A stretch of DNA of 36,289 nucleotides from Nemertoderma westbladi. Taxonomy: Eukaryota; Xenacoelomorpha; Nemertodermatida; Nemertodermatidae. This document shows, one piece after another, positions 9,031 through 18,124 of this stretch. A program made the translations under genes and the position numbers. The stretch spans positions 1-36,289 of the forward strand of contig JAUCBJ010005070.1 in the NCBI GenBank assembly GCA_032718475.1. Direction: 5' to 3'. Below the pieces are notes generated by a model. The model was not told the DNA's origin and searched no databases. It saw only the letters and a program-made list of their open reading frames with translations. How positions within the stretch are numbered: position 1 is the stretch's first letter; each line of letters opens with the position of its first letter.

Positions 9031-11264
9031 CTAGATCCTCTACTGATTGATTATCTGGCATGCCGTGGTGTACCTCTAACACCAGGAATCGTTATGTTGT
9101 ATGCCAAGTGCATTGATAATTCTATTGTTCAGAATTGGAAATACGAGAAACCTGTATTTAGCAATAATAACAGCCATATGTATCACTGGTTTGGTGGCTT
9201 TATGAAGCGTCATCCTGGTCTGCGAATGCGAAAGGCTGCACGTAAAGATAAGGCCGGTGTGCTATTACAGTCGGTGATATTCGAGATTATTTTGCCATGG
9301 TAAAGGAGATTCTTGTCAAATCAAACATTGCCAAACTCAAACTCTGGATGATGGTTCATTGCAGATCATTAATCCTCAGTGTGTCTCAAATATGGATGAG
9401 ATGGCCATTGATTTGTGTAAGGATGCAAGTAAAGTCGTCATTCCCATCAAGAAGTTGACACGATCAGCTAAGACAAAGGTAGCCAGCAGTGAACATGTTA
9501 GTGTGGCCTGTACAGTGAATGCCGATGGTAGTGATCTTCCTCCCTTTGTTATCTTCCCCGGTGCTTTCTTTGGTGGCAACTACACTCAAGGTGGGCTGCC
9601 AGGTGCAGTTTATGCCAGATCAGAGTCAGGTTTTATGGACAGTGACCTTATGGTTAAGTACTATGTGAAAGTGTTCCGTAAGTATAAGAAAACAAGGAGG
9701 GTGTTGACAATGTTTTATTCTTGGATAGCCTTAACTCTCACCTTTCAATGGCACTTATTGATGAAGCACGGAAAGATAAGTCACATCTAGTGACATTTGT
9801 GCCAAATGCTACCCACATCACTCAACCACTGGATATTGCCATATACCGTAGCTTCAAGGCAGCACTATCCCGTATTGTTAGTATTGGGCAGGCCCCACGA
9901 GGATCCCTTTGGATTGCCAAAACAGACATCCACAGAATACTCCGCATCCCTCTTGATGATTCTCTTACAAAACGGAATATTGCATCAGGATTTCGAGAAG
10001 CAGGAATAATTCCTTATAACCCCAATGCAACTGATAAGACTCAATTAATTTCATCTGGCATTATTAGTAGTAAATGTGTTGACCTGAGACCAGATTATTG
10101 CCATTTTCCTGAGTCAAATGTTTCTACTTCCACTTCCACCCATGATGATTTCAGATCGGTTGGCCCTCAGCAGTCAAACGTTGTTGCTACTTCCACTTCC
10201 ACCCAAGATGACTTCAGATGGGTTGGCCCTCAGCAGTCAAACGTTGTTGCTACTTACTTCCACTTCCACCCATGATGACTTCAGATTGGTTGGCCCTCTG
10301 CAGTCAAACGTTGTTGCTACTTCCACTTCCACCCATGATGACTTCAGATCGGTTGCCCTCAGCAGTCAAACGTTGTTGCTACTTCCACTTCCACCCAAGA
10401 TGACTTCAGATGGGTTGGCCCTCAGCAGTCCAACGTTGTTGCTACTTCCACTTCCACCCATGATGACTACAGCTCAGTTAGCCCCTCAGTAGATGAATAC
10501 CTAGTAGATGAAGAAGACAGTGATAGTATTAGCACTCTACCAAGTGGGAGTGATAGTGGGGATACGGATATATGTGAGCTAGAAATTCTATTGGGCATAG
10601 AGAATCCTCTTAATAGTTTTCAAATGATAACACAACAGGTTGAGTTATCTTCACAATTGCATCAGGAACCTTCAGTGCATCTAACACCACAACTCGGACC
10701 ATCTTCACAATTACATCATGGACCTTCTGTGCATGAACACCCATTGGTTCGCTACAATGTCGTCCCTAGAGAATATGCTGATATATTTACCCCGGCTATT
10801 CATTATGTACCACCAGGTAGAAAGCGACCCCTGAGGGTGAAGACGAAAGCCCGTGTATTAACTTCTGATGAAGTGGTAAGTAATCTCAAAGAGCAAAGAC
10901 AAGAGATAGAAAAGAAGAAGGTTGCTGCTGAACAGAGGAAGAAGAATGCTCAAATCAAGAGAGCACAGAAAGCTGCTGTGGTTGAAACAAAGAGGAAGAG
11001 GAAGCAACATAAGAAATCGTTCCGTGGCAGTATTAAGAAAAAGACCAATGATTTTTGTGATATATCAGTTCTAATGATTCTGATGATGATATATATGATG
11101 TTTGTTATCTCTGTGGAACTAATGGTCTGGATAACAGTGCTGCCTGCACATGGGCTGGATGCAAACATTGTTCTCGCTGGGTCTGTGAGGATTGTGTTCC
11201 AATGACATTTGAAATTGGTGTAGACGACTACATCTGCGATATTTGTACCAGTATTGAAGATTAG
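9001..11264 (+). pseudogene. Pogo/Tigger-like DDE transposase with C-terminal zinc finger
   Basis: A cut-and-paste transposase of the Tc1/mariner-pogo group. The first frame (9001-9303) contains a CENP-B-type helix-turn-helix (YHWFGGFMKRHPGLRMRKA). The second (9359-9790) holds the DDE start (VSNMDEMAIDL) and LPPFVIFPG. The third (from 9721) holds LDSLNSHLS with the second catalytic Asp and FVPNATHITQPLDIAIYRSFK. A 63-bp repeat array follows, then a Lys/Arg-rich coiled segment. A Cys-rich finger ends at 11264 (CYLCG...CKHCSRWVCEDC...CDIC). Frame changes occur near 9290-9340, 9712, inside the repeats (+4 near 10255, -1 near 10350, which together restore frame) and near 11060, so the copy is dead. 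The HTH N-terminus is also missing. The family call is strong from DDE context; the finger is PHD/RING-like by spacing. Confidence 0.8.
10126..10471. repeat. 63-bp tandem array coding 21-residue repeats
   Basis: About five and a half copies of a 63-bp unit encode a Ser/Thr-rich 21-residue repeat (TSTSTHDDFRSVGPQQSNVV plus A). Because 63 is a multiple of three, repeat-number changes keep the transposase frame. One copy gained ACTT near 10255 and a later one lost a G near 10350, giving a net three bases. The array lies between the catalytic domain and the basic tail of the pogo-like transposase. Confidence 0.85.
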
Positions 11265-11386
11265 GTGGTTTTAATCAATATAAATCACTTAAAAACTCAA
11301 TCTAAATAGTGTTAATTAAGCAAGCAGTTAATACTCTATTTATGTTAATCTGGTAGACCTATTTAAGTAAGTAAATTTTCTTCGGC

Positions 11387-11645
11387 CGCTAGGCCAGGGA
11401 TTACGCACAAAGTCTGACGACTTATTTCCAGTGCGGTCCCCCCAGAACTTTACTCCCCAGAGGAAACTCCAGTACTCATTTAGCTACCACTTAAGGATGC
11501 AAGGCAGAGATGCGCCCTGGCTGGTCCCTTTAAAGCATTCGTGCCAAAACGAAAACTGCCCTGGCCCATGTGAGGATCGAACCCACGACCTACGGGAGAT
11601 GTGAATTCAATGCAACCACTACACCAAGGTGGAACCTACGATTTA
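11387..11645 (-). mobile_element. tRNA-derived SINE-like repeat
   Basis: On the minus strand 11645-11560 reads as a tRNA-like head. It has an A box in TTGGTGTAGTGGTTGCATT and a T-arm GTGGGTTCGATCCTCAC with five perfect pairs and a B box, while the acceptor arm is eroded. A more GC-rich body without coding capacity follows to about 11387. This is the usual layout of a tRNA-derived SINE in metazoans. No clear 3' tail or flanking duplication was identified. The flanking 11265-11386 shows nothing else. Confidence 0.55.
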
Positions 11646-12530
11646 ATTGGTTACAAGTAATTGAAGCTGTTAATCTTTTAATTCATTGTTTCTGTTTGTG
11701 CTGATTAGTTAGCCAATATGTTAATCACTTACCGTAACGATAATCTAAACTGTGTTACTATAATCAGTTTAACTGCCTAGTGGTAGGTAGAGCTGTAGAG
11801 TGGTATAACGGTAGGTACAGGAGTTAAGTACATTAGTGCAATAATTAATACATTGTGTTGTAATCATTATATATTATGGCGGAATGGAGCCAATTAATAA
11901 TACAAAAATGATTAATATATGTTTGGGTCGACCATATATTATTCAATTTTTTTTATTAATGAGAACAATTTAGCCATTATGTAGTTAATTATGTATGTAC
12001 CAGTATATTACCTACCAGTATGTTTGTATTTATCAGTTGTAAGTAGTGTTGTACAGTTGTATGGTAAATCTGTAAGGCAAAACCTATATTTCACTTTACT
12101 TCATTGTGTTAATCCTTAATATAATCAATCAGTGCTGTTTACTGGTGCGTTAGTCCATTTCGTAGTTCACTATGGTGTCCTATAATATAGTGTGGATTTT
12201 ACACCCCTCCTAGCTTATTCAAAATATCTCCTAGATGTTCTAGTTATGTATTTGTTGTTTTTGTTAGTTTTTTATATTTTCTATCCATATAAACTGCATT
12301 TAGCATTCAATGAAAGCGCTATCATCCAAAAAATAAAACTTCAAATTTTACAGTTTTTTAGCAGATTTTGTAGTGCTTGTATTTTGTCCTAATCCATTGT
12401 TTTGGGCTATTTTTTTTTTGCCCTGTTTGTATAGTTTTTTTTTTAATTTCCAATGGTGCCCACAATAGGGGGTATCTTAGAGCAAAAATCAACCTAATTT
12501 ACATTTTAAAAGGTCTGTTGAAGAGAAGGT
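11646..12530. other. AT-rich stretch without a recognisable gene
   Basis: Short frames exist at 12192-12589 but are hydrophobic low-complexity translations of T-rich DNA. No family, splice structure or repeat was recognised. Confidence 0.5.
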
Positions 12531-12533
12531 TAA

Positions 12534-12584
12534 AATGTCCACTTTGGGGTAAAACTGTTTTTTTTACCTTAAAGTGGGCACTTT
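12534..12584. repeat. Imperfect hairpin in AT-rich DNA
   Basis: GTCCACTTTGGGGTAAAA (12537-12554) and its near reverse complement around 12562-12582 form a stem of about 18 pairs with two mismatches and a bulge over a short T-rich loop. It may be the centre of a small AT-rich MITE; no target duplication was found. Confidence 0.5.
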
Positions 12585-12817
12585 TTTAAAATTTTAAAAA
12601 AATATATAAAAACTTGAAATAAAATAAATTGTTAAAGATTTATTGAGTAGATTAGATGTCAAAGTTTCATTTAATTATATTTAGTGATAGGCCTCTTAAA
12701 ATTAAAATATAATATATTGCAGTTTTTTAAAAAGTATGGCCACATTAGGGTGTCAACGGTAGCTACTATAGGCCTACCGGTAATAATAACAACATATCCC
12801 CGACTTCCATATTACAG

Positions 12818-13009
12818 CCTCATGGATCTTCACCCAGATCAAACACTATTGAGCATCAAACTTCAGGCTCAGGTCTTAAGAAGTTGTATCCAAAATCAGT
12901 TCCTGTGTCACGCTTAATGAAGGCCAGAAAATTGAGCCTGGGCACATACGAAACGGCTGAGATTGAGTTACAGGAGTTTGATATAGAGAATTCGACTTGG
13001 GGGTCCTAA
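12818..13009 (+). CDS. Possible terminal exon, unknown protein
   Basis: A 63-codon frame begins right after a plausible splice acceptor (TTCCATATTACAG, ending 12817) and ends with TAA at 13007-13009. It encodes a basic then acidic peptide (SGSGLKKLYPKSVPVSRLM, then ETAEIELQEFDIEN). Amino-acid usage looks protein-like rather than random, but I do not recognise a family and see no matching upstream exon. It could be the last exon of a host gene in which the Polinton landed, or chance. Confidence 0.3.
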   Translation, partial: PHGSSPRSNTIEHQTSGSGLKKLYPKSVPVSRLMKARKLSLGTYETAEIELQEFDIENSTWGS

Positions 13010-13101
13010 GAGTAAGGTTATTGTATTCATAATATTATTATTTTAATTTGATCATTTACTTAAATCCGTCACCGCTTTATTTAAAAATTTCTCCCACCAC
13101 C

Positions 13102-13552
13102 TTACCCGCTTATCCCGCTATCACCATCCGCCCAATCTTCTTCCTGATCCTCAGCATCATTACCACCACCACCATCACCCAACATCTCCATCATTCCTTC
13201 CAACTTTGACCAACTTCCAACCGATTGATTCTCTCCTCCATCGCTTTCTCCCGCGCACATCTCTCCGCCTCCCGCGCTCTCCTATCCCCCTCCGCCTCCA
13301 TTTCTAATGTCCAATCTTCTCCCCACGCGCTGTTCTTCCTCGCCTCTTCCTCCAAATAATTTTTTTTTCTATCTCCTCCCACTCATTCCTTGGATTTAAC
13401 AATCTTTCTAGCCGCGCTTCTTCTCTCTCCCTCACATACATTGCTACCAATATCTCTTCGTTCTCCTTCGCTACATCCTCATCTTCCTCCTCTTCCTCCA
13501 CATCCATATCCACTTCATCCACGGCAAGCTCATTTTCTCCCAACATATTCAC
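13102..13552 (-). pseudogene. Acidic coiled-coil protein, unknown
   Basis: A minus-strand protein of about 148 residues read in three frames. The N-terminus (13552-13360) is very acidic (DMDVEEEEEDEDVAKENEEI). The middle (about 13360-13205) is a heptad-like charged helix (EEEARKNSAWGEDW, RAREAERCAREKAMEERINRL), and the C-terminus (about 13205-13102) is Gly/Asp-rich. The first frame change is in the T run at 13357-13366 and the second near 13200. The composition suggests an extended coiled coil. It does not match a Polinton protein I know, so it may be the leftmost gene of the element or a host/transposon gene next to it. Function is unknown. Confidence 0.45.
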
Positions 13553-13918
13553 GTATAATAAATAAATGTGTATATAATAATAATAATAATAATGTATAAT
13601 ACTATAAATAAGAAATTTATATAATATTTATTTCAATCGATAATTCATTATACCAACAAATAATTTACCACCACAAAATAATAATAATAATAATTTAACC
13701 GTGTCCGGCTCGTTGCAGCGACACTGCCTATGAACATGGTCTATTTATATAATAAAGTTTCTACCGCTCGAAGATTCACACTGAATGTTTATTCTTCTTT
13801 ATTTGAGGTTGCCCATTAGTCTTGATTTCATTGAAAATGTCTTCACCATCATCCGTATCATTGACGATGTCCTCTTCAAAGTCGCCGATATCTTCATACG
13901 CATAGCTTGGTGTTTTAT
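13553..13918. other. AT-rich intergenic stretch with ATA/ATT microsatellites
   Basis: Runs of AATAAT are present at 13577-13595 and 13678-13694. A TATA-like ATTTATATAATAAAG lies at 13743-13757. No gene was seen. The ATG of the minus-strand acidic protein lies at the left edge. Confidence 0.5.
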
Positions 13919-15070
13919 TCACGATGAGATCAATTTTTCGCTTAAGCGTTGTTCTTTCATGGCTTTAGGTGTTTTCATCTTCATCTGAGCGCTCACACCC
14001 CCAATGAGGGTATCAATATCCTTATAATCATTTTTTTTTTCAGCGCCGTTTACCCATTCATTTTCTGCAATCGCGGGCAACCAGATTTTTTTCTCATCCA
14101 TTTTCTTAGCAGTGACTTTTACTGCTTCGTACGTCTTCAGCTGACTAGCGTTGTTCGGCATTTCCACTTTCATTAGTTCCTCGTCCGCTAATTCATCAAT
14201 CGCAGCCTCAACAACTAACTTTTTAATCGGTAGAAACTCACACCCAGACGGAATATCGTGGCCCGCATACTTCTGTAATTGCTTAATTATCTTGACATTT
14301 GTGTTGTTTCGAGGGATGAAAATAACCTTGGTGTCGAAGTTGTGGGACAAATATATCCCATTTTCGTTAACGGTTGATGTGTACCTCATACTAACCTCAT
14401 CGATATTCTCGTTAACATTCTTATCTATGTTAAAGTCGAGCAAACAGAATTCATCCGCTCTGAGATTCAACCCATCGTAATATAGAACACCCTTCCATTG
14501 TCTACCTATATCATCCGCTTCCCAAACGCCGACAAATCGTTGCCCTTCAAAGTCGTAGATATATCCAATGTACCCACAATCTTCGAACTCCATAAAATTA
14601 TCACCGTGAATTTCCTTTTTCTTCGGTTCAATACGGGAAAGAACGACTTTGCCGTAGATGCTTTGTAAGACATCTAGAATTTTTAGGGAGATAAAAATTG
14701 ATGCGCCGTTTTTCCCAATGCGTAAGTACGCATGATTTATTGGCGTTATAAGCAAATTGCCTCTGGTGTATTCCTTGTAATATTCAATGGCTATTTTCTT
14801 ATAATTGAGGAAGTCAAATAGGAATCTTATGTTCTGGTAAGTAAGACTTACCGATTCTTGCACGACGTTGCATCCTTTGGTATCACCCCAATGGTTGAAT
14901 CGAACGTATTTCCCGTTAAATGCTTTTATTTCTATTCCTTCCCCCAAACACTCGAGGCCCCACACACTCTTACCTGTAATCACCGATACGTATGGGGCGG
15001 GCGCACTATCAGTAGAGCTACCGCTTAATGACATCATTTTTGGTTGTGATGGTTTCACAGATTCCATCAA
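13919..15070 (-). CDS. 383-residue unknown protein, possible PC4-like region
   Basis: This is the longest intact frame of the element, transcribed opposite to the others. I recognise no family with certainty. Residues about 45-92 (GIEIKAFNGKYVRFNHW, then ESVSLTYQNIRFLFDFL) follow the layout of PC4/p15 single-strand-DNA-binding domains: beta strands with F-x-G-K, then a Gly/Ser-Leu-T turn and a helix. A second, weaker echo is GVLYYDGLNLRADEFCLL around residues 193-210. The C-terminal third is charged and Lys-rich (KVTAKKMDEKKIW, KAMKEQRLSEKL). The ATG at 15068-15070 lies downstream of a minus-strand TATA-like site at about 15192-15199. The intergenic region to the dUTPase is shared, which suggests a divergent promoter. 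If PC4-like, it would bind DNA in replication or transcription; this is inference only. Confidence 0.7.
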   Translation of the reverse strand: MMESVKPSQPKMMSLSGSSTDSAPAPYVSVITGKSVWGLECLGEGIEIKAFNGKYVRFNHWGDTKGCNVVQESVSLTYQNIRFLFDFLNYKKIAIEYYKEYTRGNLLITPINHAYLRIGKNGASIFISLKILDVLQSIYGKVVLSRIEPKKKEIHGDNFMEFEDCGYIGYIYDFEGQRFVGVWEADDIGRQWKGVLYYDGLNLRADEFCLLDFNIDKNVNENIDEVSMRYTSTVNENGIYLSHNFDTKVIFIPRNNTNVKIIKQLQKYAGHDIPSGCEFLPIKKLVVEAAIDELADEELMKVEMPNNASQLKTYEAVKVTAKKMDEKKIWLPAIAENEWVNGAEKKNDYKDIDTLIGGVSAQMKMKTPKAMKEQRLSEKLISS

Positions 15071-15654
15071 TAAATTTTGCGAAATATTAATAATTAAGTG
15101 TAAAAATACAATAATATCACGCTATACAATGTGCGAAAAATATGAATAATGAATTATAACCCGAATGACGAAATAAAGTATTTTACGACGTATTTATAAT
15201 ATAATGATGGGCTATCGGGAAAACTGGTATATTTTAACCACTCAACCGGATTAATTGCTATTGTCCTGAGAGAATTTTTTTTGAAAAACTTCCTAAATTT
15301 CAAAGGAAATATTTATTTACGCTTAAATTGGTTGACGTAAGTAGTAACAGCTTGCGGTGGCGATTAATGCGACCTATATAAATTTTTATAGACACACCCC
15401 CGAATTTCCACAGAATATTACTCACGGTTAAATTGATTGACGTCAACTGTATTAACTGTGTAGCTTCTTAGAAGTTTCATAATTTTAAGCATGAGCGAAT
15501 TTAATTTAATGTCGGCATCGTAAACTTTCTCTCCCGATGGATATTTTTCTGTAATCATTTACTAAAAACGAATGATTGCGGCGCGCGAACGACGTTTTAA
15601 AGACACACCCATTATAAATATACCCATTGGTCAAAATATTATTGATTAAGCGAC
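15071..15654. promoter_or_regulatory. Divergent promoter region with repeated CRE-like motifs
   Basis: This noncoding stretch lies between the divergent 383-residue gene and the dUTPase. It contains TATA-like sites TATATAAAT (15375-15383) and TATAAATA (15613-15620), the latter about 35 bases before the dUTPase ATG. A minus-strand TATAAATA lies at 15192-15199. A degenerate direct repeat, TTAAATTGGTTGACGT at about 15322 and TTAAATTGATTGACGT at about 15428, includes the CRE/ATF core TGACGTCA at about 15440. GACACACCC occurs at about 15390 and 15601. Confidence 0.45.
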
Positions 15655-16312
15655 ATGACAATACTGGGGCAGCTTGAGTCTATAGATAAGATCATTTTTT
15701 CAAATATATTATTCATTGTTACCTTTCTTTTCGGAATATTTTTAGGTAAAATACGCCGTAATAAAAAAATGTTTCCAATAATACAAGCTAAAAATAGTTA
15801 CCGCGGTCCTAATTCAATTATTCCAATTAAAATTGAATTGTTAAGCCCCGCAGCTCGGGCGCCTGTATGTGGCTCATATAGTCCCGATGGGATTGATATA
15901 TATAGCGCCGTGAATAGAACAATAGAGCTGCACTCACGAATGTTAATTGAGATGGGTGTTAAAATATATTTACCCGCCAATTATTTTGGAAGAATTACAC
16001 CGACTTTTAGCTTGACAAAAATTGGCATTGATGTTGCAGAATGTGCGGTCGATTCCAATAATTACAAGTTGATCTATATTACCACGCGCGCGTGGTAATA
16101 TAGATCAACTTGTAATTATATTGATTAACAACACATCTAAGGAATACGTTGTAACATCGGGCGATAAAATATGCCAGCTTATATGCCAACAATGTAATGC
16201 GGCAATACTATACGTTTCTAATATTTATTCGGATGATTATTTTGGGCTTTTAGCGACGAATTTAACGCTGTATGGGGAAGAGATTAATTCAGCATTTCAC
16301 CGCACATATTAA
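15655..16312 (+). pseudogene. dUTPase-family protein with N-terminal membrane segment
   Basis: Trimeric dUTPase family (dUTP to dUMP and pyrophosphate), which would keep uracil out of viral DNA. Residues 15-31 form a hydrophobic segment, unusual for the family. Motif 1 is GIDIYSA (79-85), preceded by LSPAARAP. Motif 2 is GRITPTFSL (112-120), where the usual ARIAPRSGL Arg-Ser are replaced, so activity is doubtful. Motif 3 starts at AVDSNNY (131-137) and is cut by a 62-bp palindrome (16058-16119). The frame then changes, and motif 3 resumes with RGNIDQLV (about 16091). Motif 4 is SGDKICQLI (about 16156). The C-terminal Gly-rich motif 5 is not evident. The insertion shifts the frame, so the present copy ends at 16098. 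Family assignment is strong; catalytic competence even before the break is uncertain. Confidence 0.85.
16058..16119. repeat. Perfect 62-bp palindrome (31-bp arms, no spacer)
   Basis: Bases 16058-16088 are the exact reverse complement of 16089-16119, with the centre in CGCG. The right arm is genuine dUTPase coding sequence (motif 3), and the left arm contains about 23 bases that do not belong to the gene. The structure fits a templated inverted insertion nucleated at the AATTAC/GTAATT pair already present. Confidence 0.95.
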
Positions 16313-16399
16313 ATATGTGACATTAAACGCATAACACAAAACTCGGGTGGTGACACATGTCAATACTATTTCAATACTCTTACACGCGATTATACAACA

Positions 16400-16445
16400 T
16401 AGTTAATAGAGCATATAAATAGGATAATTGTCAGTTCAGTAAATT
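16400..16445 (+). promoter_or_regulatory. TATA box and initiator-like sequence before polymerase
   Basis: TATAAATAG at 16414-16422 is followed by two TCAGT initiator-like pentamers at 16431-16440, about 170 bases ahead of the polymerase start. It could serve the polymerase transcript. The remaining bases between 16313 and 16605 contain no gene; the upstream frame extension from 16450 is hydrophobic and probably non-coding. Confidence 0.4.
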
Positions 16446-18008
16446 TTGGTTGGTTAAATGGTTTCTAGCGCGGGTGGCTGACTGGGTATTGGATATATTT
16501 ATCTACATAAAATCTGCCGCATCTCTTTCATCGGCATATTGTAAATATGTTTTCTGTACCTACGTTAATAAATATATTATAATCGTAATAATAATAATAA
16601 TTATAATGATGGAGATTAATTGCGTTTTTTGCGGTTGTACTATACTTAAGAAAAATTATTTATGGCATTTACGCACACATTTCGATGGGTATGTTTGCGA
16701 TAATTGTAATTGCCAAACTACTTCTGAAAGAATAGCAATATTTCACAGTAATAGATGTTGCGGGTTGTCTTGCCCGAATTACACCTACCGTGGTTACGCT
16801 CTATCCTGCCCAACATGCTCTGATGATTTTGAAAACTTTGATTCATATATCGAACATAGTTGCCATCAAAACCATTACAATTCCCGCAAACGCAAACATA
16901 ACCAAAAACAATCAGAACCGATATTTCAATCGAATCTCAACGTTGGTTCGCCTGTAAGCATTACAAACAGCTCAGATACACCCAACGAAGGTTTTCATCT
17001 CAAAAACATGTCACGAATCACGCGTTCAGGAATATACTCATAATGTACCATCTAATGAGATGTATCCGGATGTGCCGAATTATTTAAATTATATGGGGAT
17101 ATATGCTTCGCGCGCTTTTAACACGGCTGCATCGGCTTTTATTGATATGTTTTTTAAAGTGTGTGTGATTGCTTCGGTGATAATGGAACGTGATGATGCT
17201 AATTATACTTTACAAGAAGAATTCCATTTTACTTCGATAGGTACAGATAATTATATTGAAAATAGCTTGGATTTTGAAGAATGGTACTACACAGTCATTT
17301 CCCATATCGGTGAAAAAATATCGCAATTTATTAGGCGGGGTAGTGGTTGGAAACTTGTAACTCTATCGTGCATCAAACTTACTATTGCGTCATACTTGCG
17401 ATCGGTATATCGTTTTGGACATAGTGGTGATGCCAACCAATCAATCCCGACAAAATAAAAAATAAACATTGTATAATAAATGTACCGTGTAATGAAGGTG
17501 AATGTTTTAAGTGGGCGGTCCTGACAGCAAAATTTTCAAAACATATATCGGATGATCACACACTGTGCCATATTTCACTCCAAAGTTCTTATAATCAGTA
17601 TTTAGGGTTTTTTAATTTAAGCGAATTAGATTCTACCCTATCATGGAAACTAAATATTCTAAATTTTGAAAAAAATAATCCAAATTATTTAATAAATTTA
17701 TTGTATTTCGATAGAAGTAGCGAAAAAATGTCCTTTCTACGAGAACCGAGCGCTAAAAAAGCTGAAGGTAAAAGATTGCTAAATTTATTGCTTATTGAAC
17801 GTCAAAATTTAACCTTAACAAATCACATCGTCGGGGTTTCCAACTTAAATAGATTATTTAATGGTCGCGGGGAAGGCAATAGCGACACTCATTGTCTTCG
17901 TTGTGAGCGGTGTATTCGTGGCTTCTACAGTCCAAATGCGTTAAAACGCCATAGATTGTGGTGTTGGCAAGGTGGACGTCAAATAGAGGAGATGCCATCT
18001 AAACTGAA

Positions 18009-18124
18009 TTTACACTTTACTAATTACTATGTGAGTACACCTTTTATAGTATATATGGATTTCGAATTTACGCTTTACTAATTACTATGTGAGTACACCT
18101 TTTATAGTATATATGGATTTCGAA
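18009..18124 (+). repeat. 58-bp tandem duplication inside PolB (copy set 1)
   Basis: Bases 18009-18066 and 18067-18124 are near-identical 58-bp units covering the ExoI motif. Since 58 is not a multiple of three, the duplication shifts the frame. The same doubled unit appears again at 19060-19117 and 19118-19175. Confidence 0.9.

Noticed and set aside
12192-12589. Two hydrophobic plus-strand frames resembling membrane proteins
   Set aside because: T-rich DNA gives Phe/Leu/Ile strings in any frame; there is no domain or splice support.
13949-15149. Plus-strand frames opposite the 383-residue gene
   Set aside because: They are antisense shadows of a long intact minus-strand gene.
16450-16605. 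N-terminal extension of the polymerase frame with hydrophobic residues
   Set aside because: The ATG ATG at 16606 directly precedes the zinc-finger start; the extension overlaps the region just after a TATA/initiator and is dominated by an ATA-repeat translation.
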